Positions 35,461 to 46,980 of a DNA stretch of 64,000 nucleotides are shown in pieces (the stretch's first letter is position 1; each line of letters begins with the position of its first letter). Position numbers and translations under genes: made by a program. The notes under the pieces are model-generated. The model was not told the origin of the DNA. It saw only the letters and a list, made by a program, of their open reading frames with translations, and did not search any database. The stretch is from Eucommia ulmoides (lineage: Eukaryota; Streptophyta; Magnoliopsida; Garryales; Eucommiaceae), in contig CM028326.1 in the NCBI GenBank assembly GCA_016647705.1, forward strand, positions 26,846,901 to 26,910,900, in the 5' to 3' direction.

Positions 35461-37046
35461 ATACCCCCAAACTCAGAATTTGGCTAGTCCTCGAGCCAAA
35501 CACACACACTAAAATAAAAAATACAACAAACTGAAATAAATAACAAACAACCTAAAAACAATCTAAACATAACAACATGCGAGTTTTAAATTCTTCTAAC
35601 GGCCTATTTATTTTTCCCTCAACAACTGCCAGTAGTATCGAGTTCGGGCGGTAACACACAGCATATAATGTTCTAGAATTTCGACATGCAATAATGGTGA
35701 ATGCTATTCTAGATCCTTTAAACGTGTTGGTGCGAGACTCAATAATATAACTATACAATGATCGGATTGGATTATCCCCCAACGAAATTCATAACTTAGA
35801 CCGTAAAGGACTAGGATTTCCATAAGCTTGATTGGGGTCCACTCTCCACTAATGTAGGCTTGGTAGTTCATGAAGATTATTAGGACTTGGTTCGGTTTTG
35901 GTATATTTGGCCAAGGGTAATTTGGAATAGAAAACGGGTTAACGTTGTTAACGTAACGTTACCCAAGGCTCAACGCTTGGCACATTCACTCTCGAATCCC
36001 TATAGAAAGATTGGACAATCCCAAACATGCATTTAAGACCAACGTACTCACTTGTCAAAAGAAACGGAAATAAAAATCGTATTTACATTTGATTTTTTTT
36101 TTTATTATTATTATTTTTTCTTTTCTATATTTTTCTTATTTTTTTTTTCTTTTTAATGAACACACACCCAAACTTATTTGATTGTTACAAATGAAGGGGT
36201 GTGTGAAATACAAATGAAAAATGACAAGTGAGTACTCAAATACCAAACCAATTAGAAGTTCTCTCTAAACCCAACCGCTCACATCAAGAAGCCTTTGCAA
36301 TGGCTAACTTGATTCACTCAAATGTGCCTTTAAATTCAACGATTTAGGTTTGGTAAAAGATCAACTGGCCAGGGTATTAGTTTATGTGTTCAGAATTGAA
36401 TTTGCATTTAGGCTTCGACAGGGTAACGAGGGATAAACATATATCAAGGTAGGCTTCAAAGGCTCAAGCGACAAAGAGAATGCCTAAATCACGTCTCCTA
36501 AACTACCTCGCCTAGGATTTCGCCTCAAGCTTCCTCTCAATCAAGTTCTAGAATCCTTAATGTGTCATGAATTTGGTTAATCGATAATCGTCCTCACATA
36601 AATTGAATAACTATACATTGAGTCTATGTGCTCGTGCAAATTAGGCTTTACAATAATTTTTACCAAAAAGCATAGTCAAGCACACAGAATCACACATGCA
36701 TGGGTATCACTCTTGACTTCGAAAACAACCAGGGGTAATTTTCATCATTGGGTGACGGCCCAGATGAACACAAAACTCAACATATAAACAACAACACAAA
36801 AACATAAACACATTCTAACCTAAACACACATACAATACGAAAAAAAATAATAACACATAAACTAACATACTACTACTACTACTCATCACCGTCGAACTCA
36901 AAGTACAGTGTCCTCAGCAATCCCAATCATCAATCTCAACATATGAAATTTAAATCATGTTGACGAAGGGTGTTTAGAACACTTACCTGGGAGGCGAGAG
37001 GATCTCGCCCCCGAATCAAGTCAGATGGGATGGATAAAAAAGAATT

Positions 37047-37065
37047 GCTTGGGTTGCCTCCCAAG
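37047..37065 (-). other. Conserved-looking hairpin near primer site
   Basis: CTTGGG and CCCAAG flank TTGCCT, a perfect 6-bp stem, followed by AAGCGCG. In sense it lies about 390 bases downstream of the primer site, where packaging or dimer signals occur in retroelements. The function is inferred only. Confidence 0.45.
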
Positions 37066-37455
37066 AAGCGCGTGGTTTAATGTCCTCGGCCCAACATTCA
37101 GAATGCCCTCAAGATTGGTGAGATTTTGCTTTGGATGGCTCAATCTTTCAACGAAACGCCTTACCGGCTTATGTGTTTGGCCAAGCACAATAAACGGCTT
37201 GAAATCTCGTCAAAAGGGATGCATCAATACCCGTCGATCTAACATCGCCAAGTACCCTGCATTGGAAACAAAAACAAAACTACAAAAAAAAATTATATAC
37301 AAAAAAATGCCTAAAGTAAAATTAAGTCATTTACACACAATATCAATAACAACAACCTCGCCAATCCTGGAAATACGAAACACTTGCTTCTCCTATCTAA
37401 AACTTAAGTCTCCGGAGCCGTTACCGCGTTTCTCCGACAATAACATCAAAATAAT

Positions 37456-37472
37456 CCCCGACAACGGTGCCA
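37456..37472 (-). other. Primer binding site (tRNA-Asp type)
   Basis: Minus-strand TGGCACCGTTGTCGGGG, a close match to the Athila/Tat primer site, six bases inside the LTR at 37479. Confidence 0.85.
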
Positions 37473-37478
37473 AAAACT

Positions 37479-39172
37479 TGGTAGCGCGGGAAAAACACGT
37501 TGCTACTTACACTCGCAAGTATACGAGGTCTAAGTTTTAGTATAGTGTGATCGTTAAGATCGGGTTATCGTATCCACAGGGATTGGTGTCGTTACTATCG
37601 AATACCACGTTTGTCGTGACCTAACTTTATCTAGGTGAAAACAAATGTAATGAATTAATTAAACTAATACTAATATAACCTAAATTAACTACTCTAATAT
37701 GCTAATATGTTTTAGGGAGAAGAATTGCTTAGGGATTAACGTGTTTAGAAATACGTGTTTGATCTCGATTTACTCACGTTTACGTTGTTCGACCTATTTG
37801 ATAATCTCGGTACGTAAACTCCGCCGCCACCTCTTCCGAGTGTAAGATGGGGGAAAAAATTACTTCAAGTCAACATAGAAGTCCCCCTCAATGTCTTAAC
37901 GACCCTAGGTCACGTGAGTCTCACCCAACGTCATTGATTGCACACAATCCAACTCCCTCCCGGGTTATTGGATCGTCACGTTGTATTTACCTTATCGACA
38001 ATCTTCGTTCTAAAACTCCCTCGCCACCTCTTCCGAGTGTAAGACGAGGGAGATAACGTAATGAAGAAGTACCCCTCAACGTCTTAACGATCCTAGGTAG
38101 CGTGTGTCTTGCCCCACGTCATCGATTGTCCACGATTCAAACCCTGACCGGGTTATAGAATCGTGGCTTTTGTTTACCTTAATCCGAATCCGGGGTTTGT
38201 CAAAATCCCGTATTCTCCATTTATCAATCCAAGCATAATAAACAAACAATACGATAAATACAATCAAACTACGAAGAACAATCACAAACGAAACACCGAA
38301 ATCATCCAAACAACGTATTTATAAATATAGTGTTAATGCCTACTACAATCCATATTTAACTCGTGGCCATAGTCGTATAAACATGAAAGAACGAGATAAA
38401 CATGCTCACATGATCCTAAGATAAAGAAATAAGAAAAAACAATCGAAGAACTTAGCCTCGTCCAAAGATAAACCGCTAAGAGCGCTCTACGATCAATTCG
38501 CCGTCTTCTCTACTTCGGGATGTGAGCTCCACCTCTAAAATTCCTAACTATACCCTTAGATATAGCCTAAGGGGCTCAAAACGCCAAGGGGGCAAGAGAG
38601 TCACCGGCTAAGGGGGAGGAGAGGGGGTATTTATAGCAAACATATCTAAAAAATATCTAAAAATATCTCAAGACTGTGCAGGGCAAATCCGCCTAGGTGG
38701 AGTTAGGTCAGTTCGGTCTGATCGCCTAGGTGGTGAAGTAGGCGGTGAACTGGGAGAACATTCTGTTGGATTTCTGCCTAGGCGAAGAAAACTTCGCCTA
38801 GGCGAGTGCTGTCAGTAACCCACCTTCGTCTTCTGCTGGAATTTCGCTTAGGCGATAGAATCTTCACCTAGGCAATCGTCCGTCAGCAACATTTTGCTCT
38901 TCTCAGCATCTTCACCGCTTAGGCGGTGGTCTGGACACCTAAGCGGTGCGCCTGTTTCATCTTTTAGCCTCCGAGCTTGTTTATCCACCGTAACTTCGAA
39001 CCGCTTTGGTTCGATCTCATCGTTTTAGTTCCAGTTTCCTATCTTTTTGCCCCCACATACCTGATTTATACAAAAAGATAAAAACTAATTAAAATATAAT
39101 AAAAATAACTATAAACGTACTTGAAAACTAATAAATTTGGATTGGAAATAGATAGGTTTTTCACACCTATCA
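37479..39172 (-). mobile_element. Non-autonomous Athila-type element, 5' LTR
   Basis: TGGTAGCGCGGG to TTCACACCTATCA, 1694 bp, followed by CTAAA (39173-39177), an exact copy of the pentamer before 33748. By eye it differs from the left LTR at roughly 1 in 20 positions over the first 140 bases, so this is one of the younger insertions here. Several palindromes are lost or decayed relative to the left copy. Confidence 0.85.
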
Positions 39173-39986
39173 CTAAATAAACATATAATCGAAATACAAG
39201 AACGATAAACACAATCGAATAGCGAAGAACAATCGTTAAAGAAACACAACTTAAACAAATAATATTTTCATAAATATTATTAATCCCTAGACAAAATCTA
39301 TTTAGCTCATGGCCATAACTGTTTATACAACAAAAATCGAGCTAAACAGGCTCAAACAATAATCCACAGTTAAGAAATGAAGAGAGAAATAAAAGAAACT
39401 AGCCGTTGTCCGAAGATTTGACGCTAAAACCGTTACGAGATTGCCTCTTCTTCTTCACAACATGTTCTTCTCCTTCAAATTTGGTTGAGCACTCCCCAAA
39501 ATACTCTCTACTCTATTCTAAACCCTAAGGGGTCTCTCATGGCCGAAATAGAGTGGAGGGAGAAGATATAGGGCTCAAAATATCTAAAATCTGTGTAGAG
39601 TGACTATCGCGGCGGTGGGCATGTTGGCAATGTCACCGCTGCTGCGGTGGATAAAGCAGTGGAAGCAGAGAGTTTCTGTTGTTTCAACGTTGTGGCGGTG
39701 GACCTCACCACTACGGCAGTGGATTTGCAGAGTGTTTAAGCCCTTCTTTGTATTTTGATCGCTGCAGCGGTAGGCTACAGGTTCTGAAATTTAGCTTTTT
39801 TGCTCATTTTCCACCGTTCTTCCACTGCTCTTTATCCGATTTGATCGTTTATAATCCGTTTTCATCCATTTTCACTCCACACACCTGATTTATAACAAAA
39901 AGAATAAAAACGTGTTAAAATGTAATAAAAATACTAAAAAACTAATAGGTTCGCTTTGAAAATATATAGGTAAATTACACCTATTA

Positions 39987-40145
39987 TAATCTATTTTTTG
40001 GAAATTGGGATTTGGAGAAGCGAAGCCCACTACTATTTCTTTGCAAATGGCGGACCGTTCATTAACCTTTCCAAAAGAAATCATTGAAGAGTGCTTGTGA
40101 AGGTGGACAAATTCATCTGTTCGATGGATTTTGTCACGTTGGACT
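39987..40145 (+). pseudogene. Athila-1 protease, C-terminal part
   Basis: Continues the protease split at 33165: KLGFGEAKPTTISLQMADRS then LTFPKEIIEE, a frameshift with TGA near 40097, and VKVDKFICSMDFVTLD in the next frame. These are typical Athila protease residues. It stops at 40145 where the truncated Gypsy-2 LTR begins; the reverse transcriptase, integrase and 3' LTR of Athila-1 are absent. Confidence 0.8.
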
Positions 40146-42189
40146 AACCACCTGTCGCACTAATCCTCCGAACAGGTCATAATATCAAAAACCACCCGCC
40201 GGACTAACCTTCCGGACAGGTCATAAAATAATCAACCACCTATAGGACTGGCACTCCTGACAGGTCATAATATCAACAACCACCTATCGGACTAATCCTC
40301 CGGATATGTCATAATATCCACAACCACCTACCGGACTAATCCTTCGAACAGGTCATAATATAATCAACCACCTATAGGACATGCCCTCCTAACTGGTTAA
40401 AACCATCCTGCAGGACATACCCTCCTGACGGGATCAAAGTTATGTCATAGTCGGACCAAAAATCACCCTCTGTATTTAGAAATCTACTTAGTCCATGTAA
40501 GTTGTAAAATCGTCTAATTTTTAATAAACATATTTTTTTCACAATTTATACGAAAATAAAGTTTGTATATCTACATAGAAGACATTACACTCACTTCATG
40601 TTCCGCACTGTAAAAATGTCACCGTCCAAAAACCTACCGGGACGCTAGTGTCTGTGAACCTAACAACGATAGGCCTAAATTAATATTTTATTTACAATAA
40701 CCTAACATGCAATGTAGGCCCTAAATTTCATATTTCCTATTCCCCAAATTTTTATTATGAAGAATTATTATTTTGTCCGTCTCGCCACGTTAATATTTAC
40801 TGTACCAATCTATTTAAGTTAACGATTATAAACATATTATTACGATTACAAAAATTATTATTACGATTGCGAAAATTTTAATACTTAACAATTTAATTTA
40901 ATCGATAATGATATCCGATTAAAATTTTACCTGGTCCGAATCGTTCGCAGGCCGAGAAATTGAATTTTGGATTTTGGATTTTTATTTGATTTTTTTCCCT
41001 TATTTTCTTCCTCCTTTTCTGGTTTCTGTTTTTTGTGCCTAAACCTCACCGCCGAGGCGAACACCACCACTGCGGCGATGCTACAGGGGGTTCTGTTCTT
41101 GCTTCACTTTAGACCAATCGTTCCTCTCTCTATCCTCACCAGCTCCGGCGACTACCCACACACCAGCAGCGATCAATCGCGCACACACAAATACATACAA
41201 CCTCCTGAATGCACACACCCACGAAATCGACGACCCCCTACACACCGTCGATGACGGAACAACACACCCATACACACTTACGCTGGAGGAACAATGGCGC
41301 TTACACACCCACACCCACACACCGGACGATCACTAAACAACACGCACACACACCCATAATCATCAACCAAACGGCGACGATCATACACACACACCGCTAG
41401 ACCACCAACGACGATCACACACCCATATGCACGCCGGACGAACGGCGATTGATCACACACACACCCATGAAATCGACGGAATAGAACATAATACACACAC
41501 AACTAACCACACATATGCACACGCCAATCACCTCCACACTTCGCCAGTAAATAGAACCGACCCACCTACACTTATATCGGTGATGAAACGGAATAGAGCG
41601 CACACACACACATACACGACGATCGGATACACACCCACACACAGTAGTGACCCCCACATGCCTGATCACCGGATGATCAATGACGATGACACACCCACAC
41701 ACACACTCCCACGCCGGAGAAACCACGACGAACAGAACCGACTACCGCTGCCGACCCACTTCTTCTTATTTTTTTTTCCTGATTTCTTCTTCTTTTGAGA
41801 CTCCTAATCCCTATTTGCATGGATAAATCCCTATATATAAGCATGAAAATAATGGTGGTTCATGATCTCTTGCGTTTCCACGCCAATTTTCCTTTTTCAG
41901 TTTTTGGTTTTTTTTATCCTACGATTGTATGAATGACTACATGTGTGTGTGTGTGTGTGTGTTTGTGTGTGTGTATATATAATATCTTTTTCCCAAATTA
42001 CATTAAACTCCCCTCAATTTTCTTTAGGTTATTATTTAAATCCCAAATTCTAAAATGAATATTTCTAAAATTGCTAATTGACCCCTAAACTTTTTAATTA
42101 AATTAGAAATAACACATTCTACCCTGTTATTTTGTTAATGTTCTAAAATGCAGCTAGAATTATGCGTATGCGAAAATTAGGGTCTTACA
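40146..42189 (-). mobile_element. Gypsy-2 3' LTR, outer end deleted
   Basis: Colinear with the right LTR from about 47755 onward, so roughly 780 bp of the coordinate-left end are missing. It contains a hairpin minisatellite (40148-40440), the CA-rich block (41150-41720), a TATA box (41829-41840, minus) and a (TG)n tract (41942-41970). It ends GGGTCTTACA at 42189, next to the internal region. Confidence 0.85.
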
Positions 42190-43670
42190 ATCTTTCTCTC
42201 TTAAAAAAAAAAATCATCCTAAAATTTTAGCTCCCTTGATCGAATAAGTGCGGATATTTATCTCTCATCTCGTCCTCTCGCTCCCACGTCGCTTCCTCCA
42301 CCGAACGACTGTGGCAGAGCACTTTCACTAATGGAATCATTTTCGTCCGCAACACCTGATCATTACGACTGAAAATCTAGACTGGCTCCTCAACGTATGT
42401 CAAATCTTCTTCCAACTCAATTGGCTGAGAAGTCAACACATGTGAAAGATCTGACACATATTTCCTAAGCATCGACACGTGGAAAACGTCGTGTAATCTG
42501 GACGGTTCTGGCGATAGGGCAAGTCGATAAGCTGTCGTGCAGACTTGTTCTAAAATCTCGTATGGCCCGATATACCTCAGACTTAACTTCTCTTTTTTTC
42601 CCCACTTCAAATTCCAACTCCCGCCTACGCTTGTCAGCATAACTCTTTTACCGATTCTGAGCAATTTTCAATCTTTCTTGAATTACCTTTATTTTGTCTG
42701 CTGTCATTTGAGCTATATTCGGCATCAACAATTTTCGTTCTCCCACCTCAGTCTAACAGACTGGGGTTCTGTATCTCCTGCCATACAACACTTCATACGG
42801 GGCCATTTCGATTGTCGAATGGTAGCTATTGTTGTAGGCGAATTCCATCAACGTCAAGTGATCATCCTAGCTACCAGGAAATTCCAGAACATAACCTCTC
42901 AACATATCCTCTAACATCTAAATCATACGCTCTGATTGACCGTCAATCTGAGGATGAAAGACGGTACTGAATTTCAGTTTGGTACCTAAAACAATTTGGA
43001 GACTCGGTCAAAACTTCGAAGTAAATCTCGGATCTTTGTCCAACACTATGGAAACCGGTGCACCATGTAACCGAACAATCTCATCAATATACAGTTGGGC
43101 ATACTTATCCAGAGAGTACGTCGTCTTTACAGCAAGAAAATGAGCAGATTTAGTAAGCCTATCAACGATTACCCAAATGGAATTATGCCCATTTTTAGTA
43201 CGGGGTAATCTCGAAATGAAATCCATCGTAATATGCTCCCATTTCTACTCCGGAATAGGTAGGGGCTGCAATAACCCACTTAGACGTTGGTGCTCGATCT
43301 TGACTTGTTGACAAACAAGACACCTGGTAACAAATTCATCAATTTCTTGTTTCATTCCATTCCACCAATAGTGTTATTGTAGATCCCGATACATTTTGGT
43401 ACTGCCAGGGTACATTGTGTATGCTGAGCTGTGCGTTTCCTCCAAGATATCATTCTTTAGATTGACGTCATCAGGCACACACAGTCTATTTTCCACCATC
43501 AAAGCCTCATCGTTATCTCTGACACGATAGTCAGCTCTGTGACCACTATTTACTTCATCTCTGATCTTCCCCAATTGGGCATCCGACTTCTGCGCTTCAC
43601 TAATACGGTCGATCAATGTCAACTTCAAAGTCAAAGTCGCAAGCAACACTGTCATCTGACCAACCACCAA
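42190..43670 (-). pseudogene. Gypsy-2 integrase and chromodomain
   Basis: Reading leftward: Q-K-S-D-A-Q-L-G linker, H-P-G-S-T-K-M-Y zinc region (the equivalent C-L-V-C-Q-Q is intact at about 43315), core with VIVDRLTK and LDKDPRF (usually SDRDPRF), a TGG-to-TGA stop near 43005, FHPQIDGQSERMI, then the GPYEIL C-terminal domain and a chromodomain (42250-42410, SVEEATWERE). The minus strand shows a TAG after VEEPV at about 42375. It has the same family and order as Gypsy-1. Confidence 0.85.
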
Positions 43671-45032
43671 CTGAACTCATAAAGATCTCAACTCGACATA
43701 TAGATTGGTATGAACAACTTGAATATGGGCAACTGAACCCGCCAATTTTTTACTCAACGCATCCACTACAACATCGGCCTTTCCAGGATGATTGTGGTAT
43801 ATAATCATAGTCCTTGATCAATTCTATCCAACGTCTCTACCTCATATTTAGATCCTTCTAAGTAAACAAGTATTTCAAATTATGATGGACGGTGTATATT
43901 TCACAAGTCTTACCATACAGGTAATGTCTCCAAATCTTCAGGGCAAACACAATCGCCGCCAACTCCAAATCATGCGTCGGGTAATTACGCTCATGATTTT
44001 TTAATTACTGAGAGGCGTATGCAATTATATACCATGTTGCATCAGTACACACCCTAGTCCATGATTTGACATATCACTGTAGATTACAAAGTCACCACCT
44101 TCAGTTGGAAGGAAAAGAATTGGCGCATATATCAATCTATTTTTCAGCTCCTGAAAACTCTGCTTACATTTTTCAGTCCACTCGAACTTAGATTCCTTGC
44201 GGGTCAATCGGGTCAACGGGGCAGCTATAATAGAGATTCTCTGCACAAATCGACGATAATAACCCGCCAATCCCAACAAACTTTAAACTTCGGTCACATT
44301 TTTCAACCTTTCCCATTGCACCATGGCTTCGACTTTCTTTGGATCCACTTGAATACCATCTCCTGAGATATCATGCTCCAAAAATACCACTCAATCCAAG
44401 CAGAACTCATATTTACTGAATTTGGCATACAATTGTTTCCCTCATAACGTCTGCAACACAATCTAGAGATGTTATGCATGTTCTTCTCTACTTTGGGAAT
44501 AGATCAGTATATCATCAATGAACACGATAATAAACTGATCTAGATAAGATTGGAAGATTCAATTCATCAAGTCCATAAAAGCAGTAGGGGCATTCGTCAA
44601 CCCGAATGGCATGACCAAGAATTCATAATGCCCATACCTCGTCCGGAACGCTGTCTTCACCATGTCACTATCTCTGACTTTCAACTGGTAATATCCTGAT
44701 AAAAAATCTATTTTGGAAATCACCCTAGCCTTCTACAGTTGGTCGAACAAATCATTAATTCTAGGCAATGGGTATTTATTACGAACCGTCACCTTATTCA
44801 ACTACCGGTAATCGATACACATCCTTAACGTGCCGTCCTTATTTTTTACGAATAATACCAGGGCTCTCCACGGAGAAACACTAGGTCTGATAAACTCGTG
44901 GTCTAACAGATCTTGCAACTGAATCTTCAATTCTTTCAGCTTGGTAGGTTCCATACGATAGGGTGGGATTGATATCAGAGCAGTTTTTAGAAGTAACTCG
45001 ATAGTGAATTCCATCTCCCTATCCACAAGCAA
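43671..45032 (-). pseudogene. Gypsy-2 reverse transcriptase and RNase H
   Basis: Reading leftward: [34 protein letters not shown], the catalytic box FIDDIL (about 44505-44525, both Asp kept), GLAGYYRRFVQRIS, then E-F-E-W-type and L-P-T-E-G-G-D-F-V-I-Y-S-D-M-S, the RNase H start. Stops occur near 44290, 44400, 44700 and 44800. A standard gypsy RT-RH module. Confidence 0.85.
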
Positions 45033-45570
45033 CCCTGGAAATTCTCTGGAAATACATTGGGAAAATCCCTGACCACTGGAATATCCGCCACCGGAACTTC
45101 ATTCTGTCTAGTGTCAATCATATGTGCGAGGTATCCCTGACATCCCTTCTTTAGTAACTTCCCAGCCTCTAGGACTGAAATCAAACTGACAAGAGTAATG
45201 ATTCCGTCCATTGAAAATACAACCTCTGACTCGCCTAGGACCCGAAAGATAACTTCATTTTTAAAACAATCCACTGTGGCATGGTAATCGGATAGCAAAT
45301 CCATACCCAGTATCACATCAAAATCGTGAATACTCAAAGATAGTAGATCTACTAATAACTCTCTATCACCAATCCGAAGTGGACTATCTTTATACGCACG
45401 ATCTATCAATACTGACTCACCTACCGGAGTAGAGATAATGATACTATATAATAGAGAAGTAGGAAATTCGCCTATGGGCATAATGAAGGTTGCCAAAACA
45501 AATGAATGAGTAGAACCGGGATCAATAAGTACATGTGCATCTCTATCATACAAAGACATGATACTTGTAA
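44987..45570 (-). pseudogene. Gypsy-2 protease
   Basis: The open frame 44987-45559 begins MSLYDRDAHVLIDPGSTHSF, where D-P-G-S-T is the retropepsin active-site box of this lineage, followed by ILGMDLLSDYHATVDC. The last codons overlap the RT start in another frame, which signals a frameshift near 45030 in what should be a continuous polyprotein. Confidence 0.85.
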
Positions 45571-46640
45571 CTACATCTGGAGTAGCCTGGGCATCCTGTC
45601 GGGTAGTAGCAAATACACGCCTCGCATCGAAGGTCTACCAGCAGATCCTCTATCATGCCCCTGAGTAGTGCTAGGGCCAACACTACCCATACTACTTGTA
45701 GAAGGTGTAGTTGTGACAGTAAATTTTGGATAATTCGGAGCTATATGACCCGGCTCATGACAACGAAAACATACAGGACTCGCCATGGGACAGTCTCTGA
45801 TAAAGTGATCTGGTGATCCACATTGGTAGCATACAAATACCCTAGCTCAACTAAATGGTTGATTCCACCCCGACCGTTACTGGCTGACACTCAATCCAAA
45901 TACACTATGTTGTCGCCCGGAGTATGACTGTCATGGACCATGGCTTCTAGCAGATTGGCCAATCGATGGGGCCCGAGCAGTTGGCGATCAAGATACTGTT
46001 CCCCGAGAAGTGCTACCTGGATATCTACTAGGCGAATCAAATCCACTCTTTTTGTACTGTTCGCGGTTCTCAACGGCTTCTTGAACACTCCTTTCTACCA
46101 ACTTTGCCGTATTCACCAATTCAGTGTAACTCTTAATTTGTCTGCTCGTTAGCTTGGAACGGATTTCTAAATTGAGCCCTTTTTGGAATCATGTGCATTT
46201 TGCCTCTTCCGCTTTTACTAAATCAGGGACAAAACGAGATAAGGCATCGAATTTAACTTCGTACTGTTGGACGGTCATCTTCTCCTACTTCAATACTATG
46301 AACTCTTCCTCCATTTGGAACCAATAGGACTCAGGGAAATATTTCTCGTTGAACACCGCAACAAATCGATCCCAAGTGATCTCCTTGCCTGGTTTCGAAA
46401 GTAACATCTTCATCTCCTCCCACCAATGTTTGGCTTTCTCTTTCAGCTGGAAAGTGGCAAGAGGTACTCGGCTATCGTCAGTAATCCCCATGGCCTCAAA
46501 TGCATGCCCCACACCTCTCAACCAGTTCTCGGCATCAGCTGTACCCGTCGTTCCTGTGAAAACTGGAAGATCCAACTCTTTAAATATTTTCAGAAGTACT
46601 GCCTGGGACGTAGCATATCTATTTGGGCCTTTTGACATTC
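45571..46640 (-). pseudogene. Gypsy-2 gag
   Basis: The N-terminal retrotrans-gag domain lies at 46285-46638 (W-L-R-G-V-G-H-A-F, KAKHWWEEMK, FNEKYFPES). Two nucleocapsid knuckles follow: C-YQ-C-GSPD-H-FIRD-C (about 45790-45835) and C-FR-C-HEPG-H-IAPN-Y (about 45730-45775), the second having lost its last Cys. Stops split it near 46285, 46090 and 45870. Confidence 0.8.
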
Positions 46641-46959
46641 TATTATTTTTTCCTGCTGCTCTGTCAATTGGGTAGCAGCCTGCAAAATCCTCTCGACGGC
46701 ATCTAAACTTCCCTGCATCCTATCTTCCTACCTCTAGGGTTCCACCTGCCTCTAGGGTCCTACACTCCCAGAGCTTTCGTTTTCACACTCCATCGTCACT
46801 ATCTGAAATAGAATTGAATAAACTGCTAGGCCAACCAAAAAAATAACAGTATTTAATTTAATAACAAAACTACCACTCGTGTGCCGAAACCACCTACCGA
46901 CACCCTATTTTAAGGTCCACCAATGGCTCGACAAACTGACATGTCTACAGAACCTATAA

Positions 46960-46980
46960 CCTAAGCTCTAATACCACAAA
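46960..46980 (-). other. Gypsy-2 primer binding site (tRNA-iMet)
   Basis: Minus-strand TGTGGTATTAGAGCTTAGG directly after the LTR edge at 46981, matching TGGTATCAGAGC with one change. Confidence 0.8.

Larger units (their letters stand above)
35461..37478 (-). mobile_element. Non-autonomous Athila-type element, internal region
   Basis: About 2.0 kb between two near-identical LTRs (33748-35460 and 37479-39172). It has no gag, protease or polymerase signature in any frame; open frames such as 35552-35782 and 37025-37540 show no domain. It keeps what is needed in cis: a polypurine tract at the left, a tRNA-Asp-type primer site at the right (37456-37472) and a hairpin motif (37047-37065). It is too long for a TRIM and close to a small LARD. 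Mobilisation by an autonomous relative is inferred. Confidence 0.8.
33166..39986 (-). mobile_element. Athila-type solo LTR, split by a younger element
   Basis: The LTR runs 33166-33747 and resumes 39178-39986, beginning TGGTGACGGAATATT and ending TTACACCTATTA. The flanking pentamers are TCATC (33161-33165) and TAATC (39987-39991), four of five matching, and the Athila-1 protease frame joins across it. Its U3 palindromes (39605-39780) have cores such as CACCGCTGCTGCGGTGG and CGCTGCAGCG instead of CGCCTAGGCG. Confidence 0.8.
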
